Shown piece by piece: positions 35,903 through 44,902 of a DNA stretch of 53,629 nt. Both the position numbers and the translations under genes were made by a program. The DNA is taken from contig JAFXEF010000033.1 of the NCBI GenBank assembly GCA_017520935.1, forward strand, positions 1-53,629. The letters are read 5' to 3'. Under the pieces are notes generated by a model that was not told the origin of the DNA, made no database searches, and was given only the letters and a program-made list of their open reading frames with translations. Each line of letters opens with the position of its first letter. Within the stretch, counting starts at the first letter, position 1. The DNA is from Bacteroidaceae bacterium. GTDB lineage: Bacteria > Bacteroidota > Bacteroidia > Bacteroidales > Bacteroidaceae.

Positions 35903-38900
35903 TGAAGCACGCAATACATTTTGGAGTAGTGGCAGTGCTCATGAGCATTGCTCTACCGTGCCTAAAGGCACAAACCCTCGATGAGGACTTCGACCCGGGT
36001 ATCATGTATATCCTACGTAGTGAAGAGTATACAAACATCAATTTCGAGGAAGCCAATGAGTGGAAAATAACCTTCACCGACAAGGATACGCTTGACAACA
36101 GCTACAACAGCCCCGTAGGATTCATCCTACAGGGCGGTATTAATAGTGACTCCCTGTATGTGCCCATACAGACTGTCGACAGTATTGTGATGTATCAGCC
36201 GAAACCTGTGATGCAAGACGGAGTGTTTGAGCTTACCCGCGAGTATTTCCCCTATATCGTGAGACGAGAGCGCTCAATGAAGATATATTTTGATGCCAAC
36301 ATCCCGCTGCCGTTACCCAAAGTGGGACAAAGGGTAGTGTGCAACATCTTTGAAGAACCGCTTCCGAATGGATTTGTAGGAACGGTAGACACGGTGTATA
36401 CCCAAGGCAACGAGATTGTGGTGGAAAGGAGAAAGAATGTAGGAACGCTGAACAGATACTACAAATCGCTACTCTACTCGGGTGGTGGTGCCTATACTCC
36501 AGAGCAGGATTCGGCCATTGCCCAGACGAGCAGAATGTATCGTGTAAGACGTGGAGTGCCCGTGCAGAAAGCTCCGGAATGGAACTTCAAAGCGACAAAG
36601 AATGGTGTGATGTTCGAAGCGGGATGGGATCCTGACGGCGCAACGGAAAAGTTTGGTAGCTTTGAATATAAGCTGGATGGTGAACTCAAGTTTACAACAA
36701 GTGCCAAGGTCAATACCGCCGTAACCAACCTCTCAAGTGCCAAAATAGGACTCACTATGGAGTATGGTGCAGAAGGAACATTGGAGGAATCCATAACAGT
36801 AGAGGCGGGAGACAAGATTTCCGTTCCAGGCCTGGGTGTAGCAAAGGATTTTGAACTGCCCATGGGATTAGAAGGTTCTTTCGCCTTAGGCATGTACCTC
36901 GACTGGTCGGCTAAGGCTGAACTGGTAGCCAAGGGAGAACTCAATGCAAGCACGACACTTAACCTCGAACTGGATAAATTCGACTTGAAACATAGCATTG
37001 AGGCTACCCCAATCGATAAAGCTTTCAAATGGGGTATAGATGCCACCATGGAGGGAGAGGCTAGAATAATCCTCGGTATAGAAGGGAACGTTGACCTGGC
37101 TGGTATCGCAGGAGCAGGATTCTCTTTCGGCCTACTATATCCAGAAATTACAGGAAAACTAAAATCGTGGTATTCGTCGGAGGAGGAATATGATTTCAAT
37201 AAAGTAACACCAGCGCAACTGCTATCGTATTATGAGACCTTCGATGAAGGCAACCAGATAACCAATGGTATCGGTGCATACTATAACCTTGAAGCAGGAA
37301 TAGATGACATCACATACGAGTTTGAAGCCGAGGAGATAGAGAAAGATAACAAAAAAGACAAGGACGAAGGAGATAAGAAAGAGGAAGAAGATAAGGAAGG
37401 AGAAGACGAAGAGGAAGAGGAGGAAGTAGAGGAAGAAGAAGAGGATGATGGAACATGGCTGGAGCTAAGCGATGACGGTATGACGCTCAAAGGAAAGTTC
37501 TTAGGCGTTGACATCGAAGGTAAGCTGAGTAAGGATTACAAGACCTGGGAAATCACGGCTGAAAATGATTACGTGGAGGCCAAGGTAGAGAATGGGAAAT
37601 GGATATTTACCATAAAAGGTGTAGGAGCAGGTATAGAAGGAACCAACTATTGGTTCAACTATGACTACCATCTCGTATATGGTCTAAACAAGGAAACATC
37701 AAAGTACACCGTTGGCAACACCGAGGGTAATAACCGCAAATATGGAATCCAAATCAAGGGAGAGAACCGGGTACTGAACAAACAAAGCATACATCTATGG
37801 ACCTATGACCATGCGATACAGGCATGGGACAAGAAGAAACTGGGCGATGTGGAATCGTTGCCCAAGAAACCCGCCAATTTCACGAGCTCAGTGTCACTAC
37901 GCCGTGGAGGCACATATACAGTGATGCCCGTATATCAGGTGTGGAATCCGATAGTCTCAGCCACAGAGGAATTCTACATGTCTGACATGGCACTCATCGA
38001 CAGCATGCTTATCCCTTATGACCTCATGGCAGGAGCGAGGATGAAGGACTTTAACACCTTGCAAATCGTCGGCAGCATTGACGACCTGATGTTAAGCGAC
38101 TACAAGGACGGAAAAGATATAGAAGCAGGATACACCATAGTAAACAAAGATGGTAATATCGTATACGACGAGACATTCGACCTATCAGACCCCAAGCTGG
38201 CAATATTTGACATCAATATAGATGTAACCGGATGGGAACCAGGAGAATACAAGGTAATACTGAACCAGAAGGTGGGAGACCACGAAAAGGAGGACGCTGT
38301 ACCCGCCACGTTTGAACGAATGGATATGGGTGCGCCTATACTGCAGGAGATAAACCACTCGGCAGACATCTCCTTCACGAAGGGACTGACCTTCAGAGCC
38401 GACATCATGGAAGCACCCGATGCCGATGACAAGTTCGGTTTTGAGATTCTGAGATGGAACACAGAAACCGTGGTGGCAGAGAAGTCCGCACTGGGTATTG
38501 AATGCATGAAGGATGAAAACACCTTCGAGCTGATCCTTGCTGGAACGGAACTGACTCCCACAGAGACCTACGAAGTACGCGCCTTCACCATACGCAATCA
38601 GGGCAAGAAACTGTACAGCCAGGATAGATATGAATTTATGGCACCAAGCCCAATCTCTGATGTCAAGGCACTGGTAGAGCATGATGTAGTGACACTGATG
38701 GCCGTAGTCTCCAAGAGTGTAATCAACCCTGCAAACCCGGAGAACATACCCTCGTACGTGAAAATGCAATTTGAGTTGGTAGAGAAGGAAAAACTCATAG
38801 GTGATGACTGGGATTTGACAGACCCTGACGACATATTCCAAATAGATGCTGCCGTCCTCGGGACCGGAGATGTATGGGGACTATCACGCGATGTCACAGA

Positions 38901-39789
38901 GCTGAAGGACAATACGGAATATTGCTTCAGAGTGTACATCTATATCAGCAAAGACAAGCTCCTCTATAGCGATACGCAGACATTCAAGACCAAAGACACC
39001 TATAGCCTGAAATACTCTACCGAGGTGGAAGCACGCAAGGCTACCATCAACGCTAAATGTACCGACTTTGCTGCAAAGAAAGACAACGCACGCGTACGCT
39101 TCTATTGCTCTACCAGCAAATCTGCTGTAGAAAGAGGATCGGAAAGCTGCACCATCGTAGAAGACAACACCATCGAAGGGCAGACAGCTTCGGTATTGGT
39201 CGAGAATCTTGAACCGGAAACGACCTACTACTATAAAGGCGTATTGATGTTCGAGGAGCAGGGAGATCGGGGCGCACTGATTACAAAGGAGAAACCTGGA
39301 ACCGTATCGAAGTTCACTACCCCCAACCCCTATGAGATAGAAACCGAAGAGGCCGTAGTGGAGGATGCCATGGTGACCCTCAAGGCTACATTGAGCGAAT
39401 CAGCCGTAGCCGAGCTGGCAAGCGACAGCTACAACACCATCTATGCTGCCTTCGACTTAGTAAGTGACGAACATAAGGCCGAGCTTACCAAGGGAACAGC
39501 CAGCGAACATGTATCGCGCGTCACTGAAATAGAGAGGGAAGGTACCAGCATGACGGTAGATGTATATCTCGAACCCGGAACCACCTACCACTACCGCGCA
39601 CTCATCTACGTGGATGGCAAGGAGTACTATGGCAGCACCAAATCGTTCACGACACTGGAATATGACGGTGGACTGATACCGCTTGTGCGCAAATACCGCA
39701 CCAACGCATCGGCACCCTGGATACCCATCATTGTAAAGCCTGAAGAAAGACATCTGGCAATACCTCTGAAGGAACTGATAAAGGAATGA
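35899..39789 (+). CDS. 1296-residue secreted protein with FN3-like repeats and an acidic linker
   Basis: Signal peptide about 1-24 (ends PCLKAQT). The N-terminal third is beta-rich with amphipathic strands (ELVAKGELNASTTLNLELDK, GIEGNVDLAGIAGAGF) resembling the central part of the giant protein. Residues about 483-516 are an acidic/lysine linker (DKDEGDKKEEEDKEGEDEEE). The C-terminal half has several FN3-like modules with 'ETTYYYKGVL'- and 'GTTYHYRALIYVDGKEYYG'-type ends. No T9SS tail and no catalytic motif. It overlaps the small T9SS protein by 4 nt and precedes the HTH regulator by 39 nt. Likely a surface or periplasmic partner of the giant protein; function unknown. Confidence 0.72.
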   Translation: MMKHAIHFGVVAVLMSIALPCLKAQTLDEDFDPGIMYILRSEEYTNINFEEANEWKITFTDKDTLDNSYNSPVGFILQGGINSDSLYVPIQTVDSIVMYQPKPVMQDGVFELTREYFPYIVRRERSMKIYFDANIPLPLPKVGQRVVCNIFEEPLPNGFVGTVDTVYTQGNEIVVERRKNVGTLNRYYKSLLYSGGGAYTPEQDSAIAQTSRMYRVRRGVPVQKAPEWNFKATKNGVMFEAGWDPDGATEKFGSFEYKLDGELKFTTSAKVNTAVTNLSSAKIGLTMEYGAEGTLEESITVEAGDKISVPGLGVAKDFELPMGLEGSFALGMYLDWSAKAELVAKGELNASTTLNLELDKFDLKHSIEATPIDKAFKWGIDATMEGEARIILGIEGNVDLAGIAGAGFSFGLLYPEITGKLKSWYSSEEEYDFNKVTPAQLLSYYETFDEGNQITNGIGAYYNLEAGIDDITYEFEAEEIEKDNKKDKDEGDKKEEEDKEGEDEEEEEEVEEEEEDDGTWLELSDDGMTLKGKFLGVDIEGKLSKDYKTWEITAENDYVEAKVENGKWIFTIKGVGAGIEGTNYWFNYDYHLVYGLNKETSKYTVGNTEGNNRKYGIQIKGENRVLNKQSIHLWTYDHAIQAWDKKKLGDVESLPKKPANFTSSVSLRRGGTYTVMPVYQVWNPIVSATEEFYMSDMALIDSMLIPYDLMAGARMKDFNTLQIVGSIDDLMLSDYKDGKDIEAGYTIVNKDGNIVYDETFDLSDPKLAIFDINIDVTGWEPGEYKVILNQKVGDHEKEDAVPATFERMDMGAPILQEINHSADISFTKGLTFRADIMEAPDADDKFGFEILRWNTETVVAEKSALGIECMKDENTFELILAGTELTPTETYEVRAFTIRNQGKKLYSQDRYEFMAPSPISDVKALVEHDVVTLMAVVSKSVINPANPENIPSYVKMQFELVEKEKLIGDDWDLTDPDDIFQIDAAVLGTGDVWGLSRDVTELKDNTEYCFRVYIYISKDKLLYSDTQTFKTKDTYSLKYSTEVEARKATINAKCTDFAAKKDNARVRFYCSTSKSAVERGSESCTIVEDNTIEGQTASVLVENLEPETTYYYKGVLMFEEQGDRGALITKEKPGTVSKFTTPNPYEIETEEAVVEDAMVTLKATLSESAVAELASDSYNTIYAAFDLVSDEHKAELTKGTASEHVSRVTEIEREGTSMTVDVYLEPGTTYHYRALIYVDGKEYYGSTKSFTTLEYDGGLIPLVRKYRTNASAPWIPIIVKPEERHLAIPLKELIKE

Positions 39790-39828
39790 GCGTGAAGGTT
39801 TAAGCACGTGTAGTTCAAAACATAAGAT

Positions 39829-40401
39829 ATGCCCATCGCACCCCACATAACCAATTACCTGCTGGCAGCAATCATCGTATTGCTGCTGGCAACGGTAGCT
39901 ACGCTCGCATGGAGGCTCATGCAGGCAGTGCGCAGACGGAGAGTGCTGGAAAGAAGCGTGGAGGAGCTGCAGATGAAACTCATGGAGAAGGAAAAGAGGG
40001 GTACTGACGGTGATGAGAAGGGGGAAGACTCGGTGCAGACAAGCGAGAGCGAGGAGATAGCCCTGTCGAAACAGGATGAGGTGCCCGACAACGTGTTTGT
40101 AACTCATGTGGACCAACTCATCACCCGCAATATTGCAAAAAGCGAGTTCACAGCCAGCACCATTGCCCAAGTGATGCACCTGTCGAGACCTCAACTGGAC
40201 CGACGAATGAAGCAACTGACCCAAAAGACTACCACCGCATACCTCATGGACAGACGCATGACCCATGCACGCGAACTGCTGTTGACAACGGATATGCCCA
40301 TCGCCGAAGTAGCCATAGCCTGCGGATTCGACGACACCTCGTACTTCACCCGCGTATTCAAGCAACACTATGAAAGTACACCTTCGGGAATGAGGAGTTA
40401 G
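39829..40401 (+). CDS. Membrane-anchored AraC-type HTH regulator
   Basis: 190 residues. One N-terminal membrane segment (YLLAAIIVLLLATVATLAW), a short coiled and acidic linker, then a complete AraC-type DNA-binding domain (about 95-190) with two helix-turn-helix motifs; the second ends CGFDDTSYFTRVFKQHY. The arrangement is that of the C-terminal end of a hybrid two-component system with the sensor, kinase and receiver removed. The motif CGFDDTSYFTRVF is identical in the HTCS gene downstream (41390), so the two are probably paralogues and may bind similar sites. It follows the 35899 gene by 39 nt. Confidence 0.83.
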   Translation: MPIAPHITNYLLAAIIVLLLATVATLAWRLMQAVRRRRVLERSVEELQMKLMEKEKRGTDGDEKGEDSVQTSESEEIALSKQDEVPDNVFVTHVDQLITRNIAKSEFTASTIAQVMHLSRPQLDRRMKQLTQKTTTAYLMDRRMTHARELLLTTDMPIAEVAIACGFDDTSYFTRVFKQHYESTPSGMRS

Positions 40402-40430
40402 TTGATTAACTTAAAAAATCATTACCTTTG
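40402..40430 (+). promoter_or_regulatory. Candidate promoter of the TPR/hybrid sensor genes
   Basis: TTG at 40402-40404 and TACCTTTG at 40423-40430 are 18 nt apart, and the ATG at 40449 follows 18 nt after the -7 box. Confidence 0.6.
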
Positions 40431-40448
40431 CAGCAGAAAAGAACATCT

Positions 40449-41393
40449 ATGAAGAGACTACACATTACGATATCATGCCTGCTGGTAGTGCTTCTATGTG
40501 CCTGCAACGACACTGCACCCGACTACTCGGAGGCCGAGAAGGGGATGGTGAAGGCGACAGTAGCAAGGGTACAGAAAAGCGACTCACTGGACTTCTACAT
40601 CGACTACTACACACAAACTGAAGACCACTATGCACTGGCAGTGGCTTACAACGCTTTGGGGCGCAACCAACGCAACAAGGCAAACTATGCCGAGGCGCTC
40701 GTGGCTCACAACAAGGCGCTGGAATATGCCGTCCTGGTCGTGGACACGCCAGAAATCGTGCAGGCCTGCAACAACCTGGGCACCGACTACCGACGGCTGG
40801 GCGAGCTCAAGGAGGCTTCGCTGCACCACTACAAAGCACTGGAATACTGCGAGGAGTATAGCGACAAGAGCAGCTATGCGGCAGTGAAGAACCGCGTGGT
40901 GTCGCTCAACGGCATAGGGAACATACATCTGAGCATGGGCGACATGAAGGTGGCCGAAAGGGCATTCCGCCGTGCACTGGCTGGCGAGACACAGCTGGGT
41001 AGTGATCTCGGACGAGCCATCAACTATGCCAACCTGGGAGCCATCTTCGAGAATTATGAGCAGTACGACTCGGCTAAGGTGTACTACACCCGCTCTATGG
41101 AATGCAACCAACGGATAAACTCTACGTTGGGCATTTCGCTTTGTCACGATCACTTCGGACGACTCTACGAGATAACCGAACAGTATGACAGCGCACTGGT
41201 AGAATACCGTAAGGCATACACGCTCATGCAGGGTAACAACGACAGCTGGCATGCTCTGAAGGCCGCCATTGCGATAGCCCGTGTATATATGCAGCAGGGT
41301 AAACGTACACAGGCATTCCCCTACTTACAGGAGGCAGTAGCGATGGCCGATGTCACCCAGTCGCACGGGCGTATGGCTGAGGTATCCGTATGA
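40449..41393 (+). CDS. TPR lipoprotein: N-terminal sensor part of a split hybrid two-component system
   Basis: 314 residues. Lipoprotein-like start MKRLHITISCLLVVLLCAC, then tetratricopeptide repeats: ALAVAYNALGRNQRNKANYA, EASLHHYKALEYCEEYS, NYANLGAIFENYEQYDSAKV. The last TPR is cut off at AEVSV-stop. The next frame continues at once with MMAQYEEQGGNHKAALAYYK, which is the rest of a TPR. Inserting one base near 41384 would read AEV-X-R-MMAQYEE and restore a single protein of about 930 residues. The break is therefore probably a recent one-base deletion or a sequencing error. The stop and the next start overlap as ATGA, so coupled translation of two separate chains is also possible. Confidence 0.8.
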   Translation: MKRLHITISCLLVVLLCACNDTAPDYSEAEKGMVKATVARVQKSDSLDFYIDYYTQTEDHYALAVAYNALGRNQRNKANYAEALVAHNKALEYAVLVVDTPEIVQACNNLGTDYRRLGELKEASLHHYKALEYCEEYSDKSSYAAVKNRVVSLNGIGNIHLSMGDMKVAERAFRRALAGETQLGSDLGRAINYANLGAIFENYEQYDSAKVYYTRSMECNQRINSTLGISLCHDHFGRLYEITEQYDSALVEYRKAYTLMQGNNDSWHALKAAIAIARVYMQQGKRTQAFPYLQEAVAMADVTQSHGRMAEVSV

Positions 41394-43249
41394 TGGCACA
41401 GTATGAAGAACAGGGTGGCAACCACAAGGCGGCACTGGCTTACTACAAGCAGAGTGTGGCTTACAACGACAGTGTATACAATGCCGATAACCAGCAACAG
41501 CTGCGCGACTCGTATGTGGACTATGAGAGGGGGAAGAGCCTACGGCAGGTGGAGACCATACGCACAGCCTACGAGGCAGAAGTGCGAGCCAAAAGAACGG
41601 TAATGGCGATGGCGATCACTGTGGTCGTAAGTGCACTGGTGATAATCGCTCTACTATGGTATATACTACGCACACGTCGCGCCAGCATACGCATGTTGCA
41701 ACGTATAGAGCGTATGCGCACCACCTTCTTTACAAATATCACTCACGAGTTCCGTACACCACTTACTGTCATTCTCGGACTGAGCGAACAGCTACAGCTG
41801 AAAGACGGCAATGACACGGAGCAGTATCAGTACCTGGAATCGATACAGCGGCAGGGCAAGAGTCTATTGGACCTGGTGAACCAACTGCTCGATATCACCC
41901 GACTGGCAGCAGGAGCCGTTGACGCTCAGTGGAGCCAAGGCAACATCGTGACCTATATACAGAGAACCGTAGCGGGCTATGCTGACTATGCCCGTATGCG
42001 CAAAGTGAACCTTACCTTCCATTCCGACAAGGCACAGATACAGCTGTGCTTTGTACCTGAATACATAGACAAGATCGTGCGCAACCTACTATCGAACGCA
42101 ATCAAATTTACTCCCGGAGAGGGACACATTGCAGTGATGCTTGCCACGGAAGGAGGACATTTGGTGATACGTGTGACTGACACGGGACGCGGATTCCCCG
42201 AAGAGGATCTGCCTCACGTATTCGAACTTTTCTATCAGGGAGCCAATAATAGCACAGAATTTACAGGTACGGGAGTGGGACTTCCCTTTGTGCAACAGAT
42301 GATGAGGCAGATGAACGGTACAGTTACAGTGAGCAACCGACATGAAGGTGGCGCTGAGGTGACGTTGACACTGCCATTGAGGCAATCGGTCGAGATAACC
42401 CGGCAAAGCACTCCCTGGGAGGAGACGGCAGCGCAGAAGGTGACACCTACCAACCCGGCTGAGGAAGAGATTGTATCCGGCACGTCCGAGAAGGAGCGGA
42501 GCATGGTGCTCGTTGTGGAGGACAATGCCGACATTACCCAATACATCACTATACTGTTAGGAACCCACTATGAGGTGCGTACGGCTGCCAACGGATATGA
42601 GGCATTGCTCGCTGCCGAGGAACAGCACCCTGACCTCATCATTACTGACCTGATGATGCCCGAGATGGATGGCTACGAGCTGTGCAATCGGGTGCGCAAC
42701 TCGGAACTGCTGTGCCACATACCTATCGTGGTGGTCACCGCACGCGGAGAAGAAGATGACCGCATACGTGCTATTGAGGACGGTGCCGACGCTTATCTGC
42801 GGAAACCTTTCAATGCTGAGGAATTACTGGTGCGTGTGGAGAAACTCATAGAGCAACGCAAGATGCTACAGGAACGCTTTACCCAAATGTTGCAGGGCAA
42901 CACAGAGAAGGCGGCAAGCCTCTCTGGCGATGACCGCAAATTCATCACCCGACTCAATGGAATAATACAGGACAATATGGGTGACCCAGGTTTTGGCGTA
43001 GAGGTATTGGCCGAGAAGATGCACGCGAGCACATCGAAGCTATATCGTCGCATACGTACGCTGACGGGCTACAGCACCCAATCGTATATCCTACACCTAC
43101 GCATGGAACGGGCAAAAGAACTGCTGGCCACCACTAACCACACTGTGAGCGACATAGCCATGCGCTGTGGCTTTGACGACACCTCATACTTTACCCGTGT
43201 CTTCCGTAACTTCTATAGTTGCACGCCCTCGCAGATGAGGAAACGATGA
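41390..43249 (+). CDS. Hybrid sensor kinase - receiver - AraC HTH (HTCS), C-terminal part
   Basis: 619 residues: remaining TPR (1-45), membrane segment (about 71-93), HisKA with the phospho-acceptor His119 in FFTNITHEFRTPLTVILG, ATPase with N-box RNLLSNAIKFTPG and G-boxes DTGRGFPEEDLP / GTGVGLPFV, receiver from about 372 (VLVVEDNADITQY) with phospho-Asp in IITDLMMPEMDGYE (about 421) and Lys in YLRKPF, and a C-terminal AraC HTH (about 515-619, ending CGFDDTSYFTRVFRNFY). All catalytic residues are present. In Bacteroidetes such systems control adjacent surface or polysaccharide loci, so regulation of the 15741-39789 genes is likely. It converges on metK across a bidirectional hairpin. Confidence 0.9.
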   Translation: MMAQYEEQGGNHKAALAYYKQSVAYNDSVYNADNQQQLRDSYVDYERGKSLRQVETIRTAYEAEVRAKRTVMAMAITVVVSALVIIALLWYILRTRRASIRMLQRIERMRTTFFTNITHEFRTPLTVILGLSEQLQLKDGNDTEQYQYLESIQRQGKSLLDLVNQLLDITRLAAGAVDAQWSQGNIVTYIQRTVAGYADYARMRKVNLTFHSDKAQIQLCFVPEYIDKIVRNLLSNAIKFTPGEGHIAVMLATEGGHLVIRVTDTGRGFPEEDLPHVFELFYQGANNSTEFTGTGVGLPFVQQMMRQMNGTVTVSNRHEGGAEVTLTLPLRQSVEITRQSTPWEETAAQKVTPTNPAEEEIVSGTSEKERSMVLVVEDNADITQYITILLGTHYEVRTAANGYEALLAAEEQHPDLIITDLMMPEMDGYELCNRVRNSELLCHIPIVVVTARGEEDDRIRAIEDGADAYLRKPFNAEELLVRVEKLIEQRKMLQERFTQMLQGNTEKAASLSGDDRKFITRLNGIIQDNMGDPGFGVEVLAEKMHASTSKLYRRIRTLTGYSTQSYILHLRMERAKELLATTNHTVSDIAMRCGFDDTSYFTRVFRNFYSCTPSQMRKR

Positions 43250-43277
43250 AAGTACGAGTACGCTGATTGTCGGAATA

Positions 43278-43319
43278 AACGATTTGGTGGTGTGTCAAAC
43301 GGCACACCACCAAATCGTT
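43278..43319. terminator. Bidirectional terminator between the HTCS gene and metK
   Basis: A perfect 17-bp inverted repeat (43278-43294 with 43303-43319, loop TCAAACGG; arm starts AACGATTTGG). It lies in the 73-bp gap between two convergent genes. The U-tract is weak on both sides, so termination rests on stem strength. Confidence 0.7.
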
Positions 43320-43322
43320 GTC

Positions 43323-44615
43323 TTATAGGCCGAAAGCCTCTCGTACCTTGTCTACATAGTCGAGTTTCTCCCAAGTGAAGAGTTCTACGGTGACATCCTT
43401 CTCGCCCTCGTAGCGTGAGCTGAAGTGCTTGGTCACCACCTCGGGTTTGCGACCCATGTGTCCGTAAGCAGCTGTTTCGGTGTAGATGGGGTTGCGTAGC
43501 TTGAGGCGCTCCTCGATAGCGCGGGGGCGGAGGTCGAAGAGTTGGTCAATCTTGCGGGCAATCTCGCCATCGGTCATGTTGACGCGGCTGCGGCCGTAAG
43601 TATCTACGTAGATGTTGATGGGCTTGGCCACACCGATGGCGTAGGATACCTGTACGAGCATCTCATCGGCCACGCCGGCGGCCACAAGGTTCTTGGCGAT
43701 GTGGCGGGCTGCATAGGCTGCACTGCGGTCTACCTTGCTGGGATCCTTACCACTGAAGGCACCACCACCGTGGGCTCCCTTGCCTCCGTAAGTGTCTACG
43801 ATAATCTTGCGACCGGTGAGTCCGGTATCACCGTGGGGACCACCGATGACAAACTTGCCTGTAGGGTTCACGTGGTAGGTGATGTTGTCGTTGAAGAGGG
43901 CGAGCACTTCCTCGTTGTGTATGCCTGCGATAACGCGCGGCATGAGTACTTCGATGACATCGCGGCGTATCTGTGCCAGCATCTGCTCGTCGGCCTTGAG
44001 TTGTGCCTCCTTGCTGCTGTCGGCAGGAGCTATGAAGTCATCGTGTTGGGTAGATACCACGATGGTGTCGATACGCACGGGCTTGCCGTTGTCGTCATAC
44101 TCGATAGTCACCTGGCTCTTGGCATCGGGACGCAGGTAGGTCATTTGCTTGCCTTCACGGCGGATGTCGGCCAACACCTTGAGGATGTTGTGGGCAAGGT
44201 CGAGTGAGAGGGGCATATAGTCCTCGGTCTCATTGGTGGCGTAACCGAACATCATGCCTTGGTCGCCTGCACCCTGGTTCATGGGGTCTTCGCGTTCCAC
44301 GCCACGGTTGATGTCGGCACTCTGCTCGTGGATGGCTGAGAACACGCCACACGAGTTGCCCTCGAACATGTATTCGCTTTTCGTATAGCCAATCTTGTTG
44401 ATTACCTCGCGTGCGATGAGCTGGAGGTCAACGTATGCACTTGTCTTTACTTCACCGGCGATGACTACCTGTCCGGTGGTCACTAATGTTTCGCAAGCTA
44501 CCTTCGAGTTGGGGTCATAGGCCAGCAGCTTGTCCAATACAGCGTCCGATATCTGATCGGCCACTTTGTCGGGGTGTCCTTCAGACACCGATTCGGATGT
44601 AAATAAGTATCCCAT
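43323..44615 (-). CDS. metK: S-adenosylmethionine synthetase
   Basis: 430 residues that make SAM from methionine and ATP. Motifs include [20 protein letters not shown] at the N-terminus, [12 protein letters not shown], the glycine-rich [19 protein letters not shown] and a C-terminal [10 protein letters not shown] begin at the ATG at 44615 ([10 protein letters not shown]); a longer frame from 44651 overlaps the promoter and adds residues not found in the family. Length is slightly longer than the E. coli enzyme, as usual in Bacteroidetes. Confidence 0.97.
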   Translation of the reverse strand: MGYLFTSESVSEGHPDKVADQISDAVLDKLLAYDPNSKVACETLVTTGQVVIAGEVKTSAYVDLQLIAREVINKIGYTKSEYMFEGNSCGVFSAIHEQSADINRGVEREDPMNQGAGDQGMMFGYATNETEDYMPLSLDLAHNILKVLADIRREGKQMTYLRPDAKSQVTIEYDDNGKPVRIDTIVVSTQHDDFIAPADSSKEAQLKADEQMLAQIRRDVIEVLMPRVIAGIHNEEVLALFNDNITYHVNPTGKFVIGGPHGDTGLTGRKIIVDTYGGKGAHGGGAFSGKDPSKVDRSAAYAARHIAKNLVAAGVADEMLVQVSYAIGVAKPINIYVDTYGRSRVNMTDGEIARKIDQLFDLRPRAIEERLKLRNPIYTETAAYGHMGRKPEVVTKHFSSRYEGEKDVTVELFTWEKLDYVDKVREAFGL

Positions 44616-44648
44616 GTTGGATTTTAAGTTTATAAGTTTTTTAGTTTG

Positions 44649-44680
44649 CAAATTTAAGGTTGAGCTTATGAGCCTGTCAA
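44649..44680 (-). promoter_or_regulatory. Candidate promoter of metK
   Basis: On the minus strand, TTG at 44680-44678 and TAAATTTG at 44656-44649 are 21 nt apart; the metK ATG follows 33 nt later. This supports the start at 44615. The rest of the gap to 44902 shows no gene or clear riboswitch; a SAM riboswitch could not be recognised by eye. Confidence 0.6.
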
Positions 44681-44902
44681 CTCAAAAACTCATCAACTTA
44701 GAAACTCAAGTGGGGATAGTCGAGAGAATGCATACAGCAACGTAAGCTGTGTTTTAGCATTTTTTACTGTGGTTGCAAGCTGCTCAAATCTATCCACCTT
44801 GATTTTCGGATGCAAAATTAGTGCAAGGCGAGCGAAAAAGCAAGCTTTTACTTGTGTTTTTCTATCCGCTGCCAAGATTCTGTGTATCGGAAGCCTCATT
44901 GC

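Noticed and set aside
39457..40368. 303-codon minus-strand frame over the HTH gene
   Set aside because: Antisense shadow of the 35899 and 39829 genes; rich in His/Cys/Leu without domain pattern.
44616..44902. SAM riboswitch before metK
   Set aside because: No conserved core pattern could be recognised; only a promoter is supported.
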